This document shows positions 27,706 to 37,822 of a DNA stretch of 64,000 bases, piece after piece. A program made the position numbers and the translations under genes. This DNA comes from Dermatophagoides farinae (taxonomy: Eukaryota; Arthropoda; Arachnida; Sarcoptiformes; Pyroglyphidae): positions 3,620,001 to 3,684,000 of the forward strand of contig NC_134680.1 in the NCBI RefSeq assembly GCF_024713945.1, read 5' to 3'. Below the pieces are notes generated by a model, which was not told where the DNA came from, did no database searches, and was given only the letters and a program-made list of their open reading frames with translations. The stretch's first letter is position 1. Each line of letters opens with the position of its first letter.

Positions 27706-28395
27706 ATGGTATGTTCGATTTGATTATTTGTTTTATATTCATGTTTATTTTATAAATAATTTTTTTGTTGTTATTGAAAAAACAAACATTTAGCTCGTAC
27801 TTGTAATCGGTGATTTTCATATTCCATTTCGTAAACATAGTTTACCAAGTAAATTTAAAAAACTTCTCATTCCTGGCCGTATCCAACATATTCTTTGTAC
27901 GGGTAATCTTTGTACAAAAGAATGTTATGATTATCTAAAAACATTGGCAACCGATATTCATATTGTCAAAGGAGAATTAGATGATGTATGTCAAATTAAG
28001 TGTTCGTTTTAAGCTTAATTTTTTTTATTAAATTTAAACAGACAAATTATCCGGATAAAAAAGTGGTAACAATCGGTCAATTTAGTATCGGTCTTTGTCA
28101 TGGTCATCAGATTGTACCATGGGGTGATGATGAAAGTTTAGCCATGATTCAACGTGAACTTGAAGTTGATATATTGATCACCGGTCATACACATAAATTC
28201 AATGCATTCGAAAAGGATGGAAAATTTTTCATTAATCCTGGATCAGCGACCGGTGCCTATTCGGCATTGGAAAATAATATCATTCCATCTTTTGTATTGA
28301 TGGATATACAATCCACTACCGTTGTCAATTATGTTTATCAATTGATCGGTAATGAAGTTAAAGTGGAACGTACAGAATTTAAAAAAATTAACTAA
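27706..28395 (+). CDS. VPS29: VPS29, retromer subunit
   Basis: VPS29 is a core subunit of retromer, the endosome-to-Golgi/plasma-membrane cargo recycling coat. Three exons are inferred: 27706-27708 (the ATG alone), 27794-27985 and 28042-28395, all joined in phase 0 at GT-AG introns. The product is 182 residues, the length of human VPS29. It starts [12 protein letters not shown] and keeps the calcineurin-like phosphoesterase fold motifs GNLC, GHTHKF and NPGSATGAY, with TYVYQLIG-like C-terminal strands ([15 protein letters not shown]). The exon holding only the start codon matches the human gene structure, where the first codon is also split from LVLVLGD. An AATAAA lies at 28448-28453. The gene is convergent with SUCLG1, with 287 bp between stop codons. 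Confidence 0.95.
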
Positions 28396-28447
28396 CAAAA
28401 AAAATCATGAATTATAAAATTTGAAATTCTGACTCATTATTATTACA

Positions 28448-28453
28448 AATAAA
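28448..28453 (+). terminator. Poly-A signal of VPS29
   Basis: AATAAA begins 53 bp after the VPS29 stop codon, in a short convergent 3' region shared with SUCLG1. Confidence 0.6.
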
Positions 28454-28682
28454 TTTTATCCAAAAAAAAAAACAGGAAAATGTTATCAATAAATTTCACT
28501 TGGATTTTGATTCTGATAAAATCATGTTTATTAATCAATCAAATAATTTCAAGTGATAACAAGCGAAAAAAAGATTCGTGAAACTGTGTGGGTTTCACAC
28601 AAAAAGTTTGATGGCGAATTCACAAATTTGTTTTTTAAATTGTTTCCAGTGTAATCATTAGTTTTCAGGTAAAATTCTGATT

Positions 28683-29896
28683 CTAAGCTAATCCACGTTT
28701 TTTCATCTCTTCCAATAATGATGAACCCATCTGTGCCGGTGATCTTGTCACACGTACACCGGCACTTTCTAATGCATCAATCTTATCCTGTGCACCACCT
28801 TTACCACCGGCGATAATTGCTCCAGCATGACCCATACGTCGTCCAGGCGGTGCTGTTAAACCGGCAATAAATGATACAACGGGTTTACCATTAGGTCCGG
28901 AATTATTATTTTTCAGATATTCTGCTGCTAATTCTTCAGCGTTACCACCAATTTCACCGATCAAAATGATTCCTAAAAAAAAATTTTATTGTCGATTGTC
29001 TCTAAAAATTAATAACAACGAACCTTTGGTTTCTGGATCGTTTAAGAAAATTTCCAGACAATCAATAAAATCTGTCCCATTGAATGGATCACCACCGATA
29101 CCAACACAAAGTGATTGACCAAGACCAACTTCGGTTGTTTGATGTACAGCCTCATAGGTTAATGTACCAGATCTTGATACAATACCAATCTTCCCCGGTG
29201 TATGAATATGACCAGGCATTATACCGATTTTACATTCACCCGGTTTAATAATACCCGGACAATTTGGACCAATTAAACGAGATTTATCTTGTCTAACTAA
29301 ACGATGTTTAACTTTAACCATATCCAATTGAGGAATGCCTTCGGTAATGCATACGATTAAAGGTATTTCAGCATCTAATGCTTCCATTATAGCGGATGCA
29401 GCTCCAGGTGCAGGAACATAGATGACTGTTGCATCGGCACCTGTTTTATCACGTGCCTAATTTATTATCAAAAATAAAAATTCAATTAAAAATTTTAAAA
29501 TCCAAAAAGTCAATACATACTTCTTTAACCGTTTTGAATACGGGTAAATCTAGATGAATTTGACCAGCTTTACTTGGCGATACACCACCAACCATTTTAG
29601 TTCCATATTCAATAGCTTGTTTTGAATGAAATGTGCCTTGTTTACCGGTAAAACCTTGACATATAACTTTTGTATGTGAACCAATTTTCAATGCATTACG
29701 TGTGGATGTATAATCATTACGTATAATCTGATGATTAATATATGAATTTGTTTTGATTGATGTTAATCTTGACACTGAATAAATAAATTAATAAATAAAA
29801 ATCAATCGTCAATCGATCAATATTAAGAATGTACCCGTTATATAGATCAAATTTACCTGACAATTGTCGAAGAATATTATTCACTTGTATGACCAT
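28683..29896 (-). CDS. SUCLG1: Succinyl-CoA ligase alpha subunit, mitochondrial
   Basis: This is the alpha subunit of succinyl-CoA synthetase in the TCA cycle, which converts succinyl-CoA to succinate with ATP or GTP formation in the mitochondrial matrix. Four exons are inferred: 29857-29896, 29521-29774, 29024-29456 and 28683-28972, giving 338 residues (human 346). Residues 1 to about 25 form a basic/hydroxylated presequence fitting a mitochondrial targeting peptide. The CoA-binding fold carries [12 protein letters not shown]. The phosphohistidine lies in GHAGAI (about His291), preceded by [13 protein letters not shown], and SRSGTLTYE is intact. Splice phases are consistent throughout, and the GNAEE and GGKGGA segments align with the animal enzyme. 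No disruption is seen. The 1.3 kb to CDC25 is a divergent promoter region. Confidence 0.96.
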
Positions 29897-31199
29897 TTTT
29901 TCGATTTAATTCAATTATTATCAGCGTGTGTGCGTGTAATAAACAAAAACAAATCAAACTCAAAATAGGGCAGTATTTTATCAGATTATTATAGCAAACA
30001 CATATATATTTTGCCCGTGAATTATCAATTATCAATGATGATTGTAAATGAATGTCTCATAGAAACAGAAAAAATTCAACACCAAATTCGCAAACAAATA
30101 GCAGTATAGTATAATATATAAGGAGGAGGTCGAACTTCTAAGTCGTTTTGATTATTATTTTACCACCAACCACCACCATCACATAAACAAATGGCAAAAA
30201 TTATCTTCGTTTATAATAATCAAAATATCACTTGGATGCATTTGTACTTGCATATAAAAAAATGGATAAAAAAATTATCTTTTTCTCACATTGATCAATG
30301 ATGATTCTTCACTCTGATGAATACAGCTGTATTATATTTTATTGCGATTGCGTGATTTGATCACATTATCGCTCAAATATCACGTTGATTTTTCTTGTAT
30401 ACAGCGATGATGCCATAAATCCTACCGAATAATCTCGATAATTTGATCCAATTTCCAAAACGGTAGGTGGTTTTAAAAACAATGTTCCACAAAAAAAATG
30501 AATCTAATTCGGATGATTTCGAAACATTTGATTTCCTAGTCCCGTATATAAACAATACATTCGATTTGAATATGATTTCTACCACAATGGCAACAATCGA
30601 TGAAATTTTTTAATCAATTAATTTATTTCATTTATTCTGTGAATTTTAATTAAAATTTAAAATTTTCATCAATATTGAAAATCAATCAATCATCATCAAT
30701 CAAATCATCATCAAACATATTAATCCGGTAAAAATCTCACCAAGTAACGTAGTGTTTGAATGATTTTCAAAAAAGGTGGATCCAGATTAATGTTAAAATT
30801 TAAAGTTAAAACTTGTCTCTTCTTTAAGCCAAACTACTACCAAACAACATACACGCATTATATTTTGTTGGTTTGATAGCCGTTGAAGCAGCGCCAAAAT
30901 TTTCTGGTTTTTTTTCGTAATGTTCACTTTTTTACCGCGATTAAATGAACACACTGGGTCCACAATCATTCATTTCACGTATGCCAGACATTGAATTGTT
31001 GGATGATCGATTTGATCAAAATTTAATTTTTTTTTGTCATCATCGTCGTCGTCATTGATTGTTGATTGTTGTTGTTGTTGTTGATTATATGGTGGTGTGA
31101 TCATCGACAATCACCATTTTCGAATATAAATTTTCTACGGCCACATTTTCATTTTGAAATCCTTATTGTTTCTGAATCAAAAGCGATTCAAACAACAAA
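29897..31199. promoter_or_regulatory. Divergent intergenic region SUCLG1/CDC25
   Basis: This 1.3-kb region lies between two genes transcribed away from each other and must hold both promoters and 5' untranslated regions. A consensus E2F-like site is at 30891-30898. A short minus-strand frame at 30373-30585 has no family resemblance and is not annotated as a gene. Confidence 0.6.
30891..30898 (-). promoter_or_regulatory. E2F-like site upstream of CDC25
   Basis: GCGCCAAA, which on the other strand is TTTGGCGC, fits the E2F/DP consensus TTTSSCGC. It lies 302 bp before the CDC25 start codon. CDC25-family genes such as Drosophila string are known E2F-responsive genes, so the placement makes sense, but one 8-bp match is weak evidence. 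Confidence 0.4.
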
Positions 31200-32716
31200 A
31201 TGGATGAATCACTGATGAGTATCGAATTGAATCAAAGTAATGATGATCATTTTGATGACGATGAATTCATACAAGAAACATTGAATTTTTCAATGAATCA
31301 AAATTCATCAATTTCGGAATTTAAAATTCCATCACCTGTATCCGAATTGATCAATAATGAAATCACAACGACGGCGACCACCACCACCGTAACATTACCA
31401 AAATGTCGTCTAGATTTTAATGTATCCGATACGGAAACACCTAGAAATAGTTTGAATGTTGTACGTAATCGAAAACGTACAAATTTTTCTCGTCGTTGTC
31501 TTTCCACAGATTTAAATAGCGGCGATCATTATGAGGTTTGTTTATTGATTTCAATGATGATGTCACTATTTATGATTATCATTTTTTTCCACAGACAGAT
31601 CAAATGTCTTTTCAGGAATTTCGTTTCTCCAACCAAACTTCAAATGATTTTAAAAGTCCATTAATATTATCATCGATTGAGAATAAAATATCACCACGTA
31701 CAACGCCTAAACATTTTTCTCATCAGCAACATATGACATTGGAATTGACACCAGAATTTAATAATACGAAACAATTATCATCGTCTTTGAAACCATTTGA
31801 TGAGAATGATATAATACCGAAAGCTAAATGTATGAAATCTTCATTAACAAATGCAGTAAAGTGCGATGGTGGTGGTCCATCAAATGTACCGTTACAAAAA
31901 TATTTTAGCGAAAATCATGCATCAATTATGCGTGCCGTACAAAGATCATCAGATGATTCATCATTAATCGGTGATTTTAGCCGTACATATGCGCTACCAT
32001 TGATGACCAATTCAAAACATCAAGATCTTCGTTCAATTACATGTCATGTATTAGCAGAACTAATGCAGAATCAACGATATTCACATCAAATACGTTCATT
32101 TACAATAATTGATTGCCGTTATCCATATGAATATGATGGTGGTCATATACAAATGGCGATTAATCTTTATACACAGGAACAAATATTAAATCGTTTTATT
32201 AAAACAAAACCAAAAGAAGCTGGTAGCAAAGATAGTAGCAATGATGAGGATGATGATGATGATAAAACTGCCAATGATAAACGTGATATATTAATATTTC
32301 ATTGTGAATTCTCATCGGAACGTGGTCCAAGCTTGTAAGTTTGTCTGTCTGTTCACTTTACCTGAATGAAATTTTTAATCAATTTGTAGATGCCGTTTTC
32401 TTCGTAACAATGATCGTGTAAAAAATAGCCGTGTATATCCTAAACTACATTATCCAGAAATCTATCTACTTGATGGTGGTTATAAGGAATTTTTTCAACA
32501 TTATTCGGTTTGTATTTTTGTTTTCGTTTTGAATAATAATAATAATAATAACTTTGATTCTGTTACAAATTAATCCTATTGTAGCATCTATGTGAACCAT
32601 GTGCCTATAAGCCTATGCATTCAAAAAACCACGAAGAAGATTTGAAAAAATTTCGTACAATTTGTAAAAGTTTAGATTATAAATATTCAACACGAAAACG
32701 AAATCTACGTCTTTAA
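31200..32716 (+). CDS. CDC25: CDC25-family M-phase inducer phosphatase
   Basis: CDC25 removes inhibitory phosphates from Thr/Tyr in the CDK ATP-loop and drives G2/M entry. Four exons are inferred: 31200-31535, 31595-32334, 32390-32507 and 32585-32716, giving 441 residues. The N-terminal half is Ser/Thr/Asn-rich and divergent, with SP/TP sites, as usual for the regulatory region. The rhodanese-like catalytic domain covers about residues 275-425 and includes [15 protein letters not shown]. The active-site loop is HCEFSSER, with Cys349 and Arg355 (the HCX5R signature), followed by [18 protein letters not shown] and CEPCAY. Where vertebrate CDC25 has GPRM after the loop, this protein has GPSL; the codons span an exon junction (AGC-TT|A). 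Start context is CAAAATGG. A likely poly-A signal is at 33194-33199. Confidence 0.95.
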
Positions 32717-33360
32717 GTGGATTATTATATTTTTTTTTTCACTTGCATTGATCTTATCCATCCAAATTCAACTTTACCAATACGCTACTTATTTAATAAC
32801 AAGCGACAGTGGAGAAAAAAAACTAAAACTTTCACAAAACCCACCGCCATATATACAAACTAGCAGTACAAGAAAAAATATTCTTATATTGAATTCAATG
32901 ATTCATTCATCCACTTCTTCATCATCTTAATTTATAAATTTGATTATGTTCATTTCTTTTTTTTTTGATTCTCATTCATTCATTTTTACATATCATTTTT
33001 TAAATTTTTTTTGTGATTCTTCAACCAATCGATGATTGATTGGAAGAAATTTTTTCAACATTTTGTTTTTTGGCTATAATTTTCTAAAATATTTCAACAT
33101 TTTTTTTTTGACCATTGACTTAATCATTCTTTACAAAAAAAAAGTTTTCAAAGTATTTATTTTTTTTGATTGATTTGTGAAGCAATATATCTTAATAAAG
33201 ATGATAAGTGGAAAAAAATTCAACCATTATTTACAACAAAAAAAAATTGAGTTTCAATCATATTGAATTGGAAAAAAATTTCGAGTGAAAAAAAAAATAT
33301 TCAACAAAAACAAAATGAAAAATATTTCAATATTTGATCGATTGTCGATGATGATGATGA
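32717..33360. other. Convergent 3' region of CDC25 and clarin-like gene
   Basis: This is T- and A-rich non-coding sequence with AATAAA for CDC25 at 33194-33199 (plus) and AATAAA on the minus strand at 33156-33161 for the clarin-like gene. The predicted 3' ends therefore overlap by a few tens of bases. No exon is seen. Confidence 0.55.
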
Positions 33361-34827
33361 TCAATAAAGCATGATTAAACCTTCTGGATGTTTATCATTT
33401 CGATTTGATCGTCGATCTTTACTACAACGACGGCGACTACGGCCACAATTCGATCGCTGTGTAACGTTGTCGATCATTGTCGTACCATAATAAATGATGA
33501 ATATGTTGAATAAATGAAGTGCAAGAGCGATGATAACGACATAATAGCTAAAACTTAACGATGTACGATTCAATGATGTCCAACCATCCTGTTGTTCATC
33601 ATCGGTCATAACATTTTTGATTAATCTGGTTTGATATTGTATTAGCCACGTGATTGCTGCACATGTACAGAATAAACCTGTGTATGAAAAAAAACCGGTC
33701 AAATATATAGGTAAAATGGATATAAAAAAAAGAATATCAAAACAATGATTAATCTTTAGAATTCGTGTGAAAGGTTTGATTTATGATGATCTATGATCTA
33801 CCGTTGATTTTATAGATCGATTGATATGTCAAACAAGGAGATTTTTCATCATCATTAAACATCCCCACACATACGAACTTACTTGCTAATGCATTCCATA
33901 GATATAAACCTTGTACGCCCGTAATGGCTTCGATAGGAGTCATCACTGTATTTATAATGGAAAATATGGCAGCAACCAGACCGAATATCATGGCAATCGA
34001 AACGGATAGTATGGTCAATAGCCATAGAGCAAATGACATTAGATTTGGATTACGTAACATTTCTTGTTTTACTGTGCAAACGAAAAAAAAAATGAAAAAA
34101 ATAATTAGCAAGAACAACAACAATACCGTTTTCACTTAATCTAATCGATTCATCTTCAAAATGAAAATTATAATAATGAGATATATTTTATATTTGAACA
34201 AAACGTCATTGTTCTCTATTTAGAGTGAAAAAAAATCCCAACACATATTGTAATGATTCATTTGTTCTGCAGTAATCATCATTATAAAATTTGAATTTTG
34301 ATAAAAAAAGTTTTCATTCAATGAGGATGATGATATACAAATGTTCGTGATCATTGAAACCATATTCGATGATTATGGCAATTATTATAATCGATCGATA
34401 ATGATACGCAATGAGATGAACCAAACGAATGACTTTATCAGAATGATGAAACATCATGATCAAGACATGATTGTTATTATTATCTGTAGTCATGACTTTG
34501 GCCACCACACTCTGGACTCTGATTGATATACAAATGATCATACTTACACCAAATAATTGTTGTACGATCACCTAGGCCATAGTTGAGTACCTTTGTGCCT
34601 TGAAATAGACCAAAATAAACAAAACCACGAAATTTTTTCGGTAATTCAATCTCAGTATGTTCATCATAATCATTTAGTTGAAATATTGTTGATGAATTAA
34701 GTGAAATTAAACGTATTGGACGAGCTATAATCCAACGATGTGTAGCCAATGATAATGTTAATAAAGCAAGACATGATGTGCATATGAAAAATGTTATAAA
34801 TATGTAAATACGTTTACGTTGTTCCAT
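33361..34827 (-). CDS. Clarin-like four-pass membrane protein
   Basis: Three exons are inferred: 34548-34827, 33883-34071 and 33361-33677, all joined in phase 1, giving 261 residues (human clarin-1 has 232). Four hydrophobic segments are visible at about residues 7-27, 106-130, 150-172 and 198-222, with both ends predicted inside, as in clarins and other tetraspan proteins. The clarin signature appears in the first loop as YFGLFQGTKVLNYGLGDRTT, matching the vertebrate YGLFHG...CGLG segment. The second and third segments include ITGVQGLYLWNALAS, like GPLGLYL in clarin-1, and the C-terminus ends in LIMLY where clarin-1 ends in DLMY. Human clarin-1 acts in hair-cell and photoreceptor synapses. 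An in-frame upstream Met at 34857 would add ten residues; the MEQRKR start fits the family better. Confidence 0.8.
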
Positions 34828-36971
34828 TCTGGAAATAATAATAATATATTCGATCATTCGATGGTTTGATGGTGACGATGATCATCAGAATCATCATCAT
34901 CATACCAGAGATCAACACCATCTCATCATCATTTTCATTGATTGATAATGTTCATTTTCTGTTTTGATTGAATTATTAAATTTGAATTTTTTTTTTTAAT
35001 TAGAAATTATAAACAATCACAATTCACAAACACAGAATCAAAAAAAATTTCACATATAACGTTCGAATTGATTCATTCGAATTTTTGAAATGATTTCATC
35101 GAATAATTTTGTTCCATCACCATCATTATATTAACATCAAAGTCATCATTGTATTTTGGCCATCTTGATGTTTATCATTGTCTTTGTCTTTGCATTTGTC
35201 GTAGTTTTTATTACATACACACGAACACACACACACACATTATATACAATCAACTTGGCCAGGTGTTTGTGTGCAACAAGTATATCAATTATATTATATT
35301 ATATACGAAATAAAACAACAACAACAACAAAAATATTTTGTCAGTAGCAGATGTGATATGTTTTTTTTCAACAGGAAAAAAAAATAAAATAAAATTATAC
35401 GGCCCAAAACATATACGTATGTGAATAAGTTGGATATATATCTATGATGATCATTGGACAACAACAACCTGGTCAACACCAACCATCAACTTCAATTCAA
35501 TGCACAAACACCGACAAACGTTTCATTTCATTTAATAATGCTAAAAAAATTCAATTGAAATTGCACCCACCACCACCACCACCACCATAATCGTCATCAC
35601 CATAGAAAACAAACTTTAAAAATAAATGAATGAATGATCAAATAGAAAAAGAATGAATTCCATTCTCTCAAGTTGGATCTCAGGTTAGTTGGTTGGTTGG
35701 TATTTTTTTTTCCTCTTCTCTTCACACTCATCATCATCAAACTAGATATTCAGCTTGTTTCTTTTGTTGTTGTTGTTCGGGCCACGGATTTTCATACATT
35801 CATTCACTTCGATATGAATTTTTTTTTCTACTCATCATCATCATCATCATCATCATTGTTTGAAAGAGTAAGATCTTTGTATATGAATAAGAGTAGTATG
35901 ATCTGCCCTTTTTTTCCACACTGTATGAACCATGATGATGATCACGAAAAAAAAATTATAACAAATATATAATGAATGAATGAATAATAAAGGTAAAAAT
36001 TGTAGAAGAAAAAAGAATTGTAGACTTTCACATTGAATATGAATAGATGGTTGGTTGGTTGGTTAGTTGGTTGGATGGTCGTACTCAATTGCTGCCATAC
36101 AAACATTTTGTATTTCCATTGATATCTAATTCAATGTCCTGTGACCAAAAAAAAAAAAAAAAAATGTCAATTGTATATAACACCAATTCTTTTCTGTTGT
36201 TGTCATTGGTAGATTTTTTTTTTTTGTTGCAAAAGAGGTAATACTTTTCAAAGAAGAAAAAACTTTTTGAATATAGATAATTATGATGATTAAGGGTAAG
36301 GCGTGATCATAATGATAATTATATTATCTAATAATCATAATGATTATTATTACTCTAGCTCTACTGTTTATTGTTGTCAACATAAATATATTTTTAAATT
36401 TGATAAATGAAATAGTTTACCTTTTTGAAATTATCGAATTTTTATTCTTGAATTATTTTTTCTATTGAAATAATTAACACTTTAAAAAAACATAATTATA
36501 ATTATAATTCAATCGCGTTGTTTATCGATTGATTTATTTGAATGAATTGACAGAAAAATTTCAGTTCATTGTATTTTTTTTTCATCAATTGTTTTGAACT
36601 ATTGACCAAAAATTATGGACATTTATCATCATCATTATCATCACCAACATCATCGTGATCATCATCAACAATAAAGACAGCTGACCATGATCATCATGAT
36701 CATTTTTTATATTTATTTTCGATTTCGATTCATTTTTGATGAGAATCATCATTTTGAAAAAAAAAAATTTATCAATATAAAGTATCATGGCCACTAGATG
36801 GCATTCTATGAGAATTGGATTTTATTTTTAAAATTCATAACGTTTAATTTTTCATTGTAAAAAAAAGTGGATTCATATGAAATGGTTTTTTAATTAATAA
36901 TTATCTAATTAATGAATAACGGTGTGAAATGTGAGAAATTTTTTCCTTTAAAAATATATGAATGGAATCTA
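34828..36971. other. Gene-free interval
   Basis: No exon is supportable. The interval holds the clarin-like promoter region and the 3' flank of the next minus-strand gene, with (AC)n near 35220-35240, (CAT)n near 35833-35856, GGTTGGTTGG repeats near 36046-36075 and an 18-bp A-run near 36147. Confidence 0.55.
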
Positions 36972-37822
36972 TTAATTAATTGGAAAATGGGTTGTATCGA
37001 AACCATTCATAGATGGTAATTGTGATTGTGTAATAAAAGGTTTTTGATAAGGTCGAACCTTTTCCCATCCGAATGACGATAATGATGATGTTGCTGATTG
37101 TCGTCCTCGTCGAATTGGCGGTAATTGGCCAAGATATTCATACAATCTGGATGAATCATGTGTCCATTTATAATCCAATCGTCCTTCATCGAGTACACTA
37201 TTCGTACTCATAAAATAATCATCATAATAATCACTACTATATTTTGCATTAGGTGTATCCGATGTTAACACTGCAATCAAACAACAAATTAACAATGACA
37301 AAGCAATGGCAAAGCTAATAACTATAGAACTTTCTGTACGTGATGACCACCAACATTGGATGCTTTCATGACTATAACCTCGTGGATTACAAATCGGATC
37401 AAACATTTGTTTCGTTCGTTGTGAGAGTAATATAGCGTATTTTTGATGACATTTACTAGCCACTATAATTTCACACGATAATTGTAACCATGCAAAACAA
37501 CAAAATTTTCGTGATGGATAAAACTGTTTTATGAAACAAAAAAAAAAAATATTAATTGACCATCGAAAGTGCAATAGCGATATAATCTTACATATTCATC
37601 AATGGAAATTGACCATTCATCACGAGCATAAAGTTCACATCCATTGAATTCTTTTCGTACATGATCAGGACAATTTAAACGAACAGGTAGGCCATATAAT
37701 GGTTTATATGGAAATCTTATCATAGTATCACTGGTCACGTTGTTACCATTATGTATAATAATTGGCCTTTTAGTAAATGCAAAACAAACGAATGTTAACA
37801 AAAATGATAACAGTATTAACAT
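36972..37822 (-). CDS. Unrecognised single-pass membrane protein, Cys-rich ectodomain
   Basis: Two exons are inferred, 37592-37822 and 36972-37523, joined in phase 0 at GT-AG sites; the product is 260 residues. I do not recognise the family. The N-terminus MLILLSFLLTFVCFAF is a clear signal peptide. The ectodomain of about 140 residues has eight cysteines after the signal, in the contexts NCP, GCE, FCC, SCE, KCH, ICN and QCW, consistent with four disulfides, plus one NVT sequon. A transmembrane helix follows (about 156-178, VISFAIALSLLICCLIAVLT). The cytoplasmic tail of about 80 residues is Tyr/Ser/Asp-rich and includes YSSDYYDDYF and RRGRQSATSS. Topology is therefore type I. The clean splice junction and coherent topology argue for a real gene. 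It may be a lineage-restricted receptor or cofactor. Confidence 0.78.

Noticed and set aside
30373-30585. 70-codon minus-strand frame between SUCLG1 and CDC25
   Set aside because: No family match, no splice partners, and it lies in the divergent promoter region. Likely chance.
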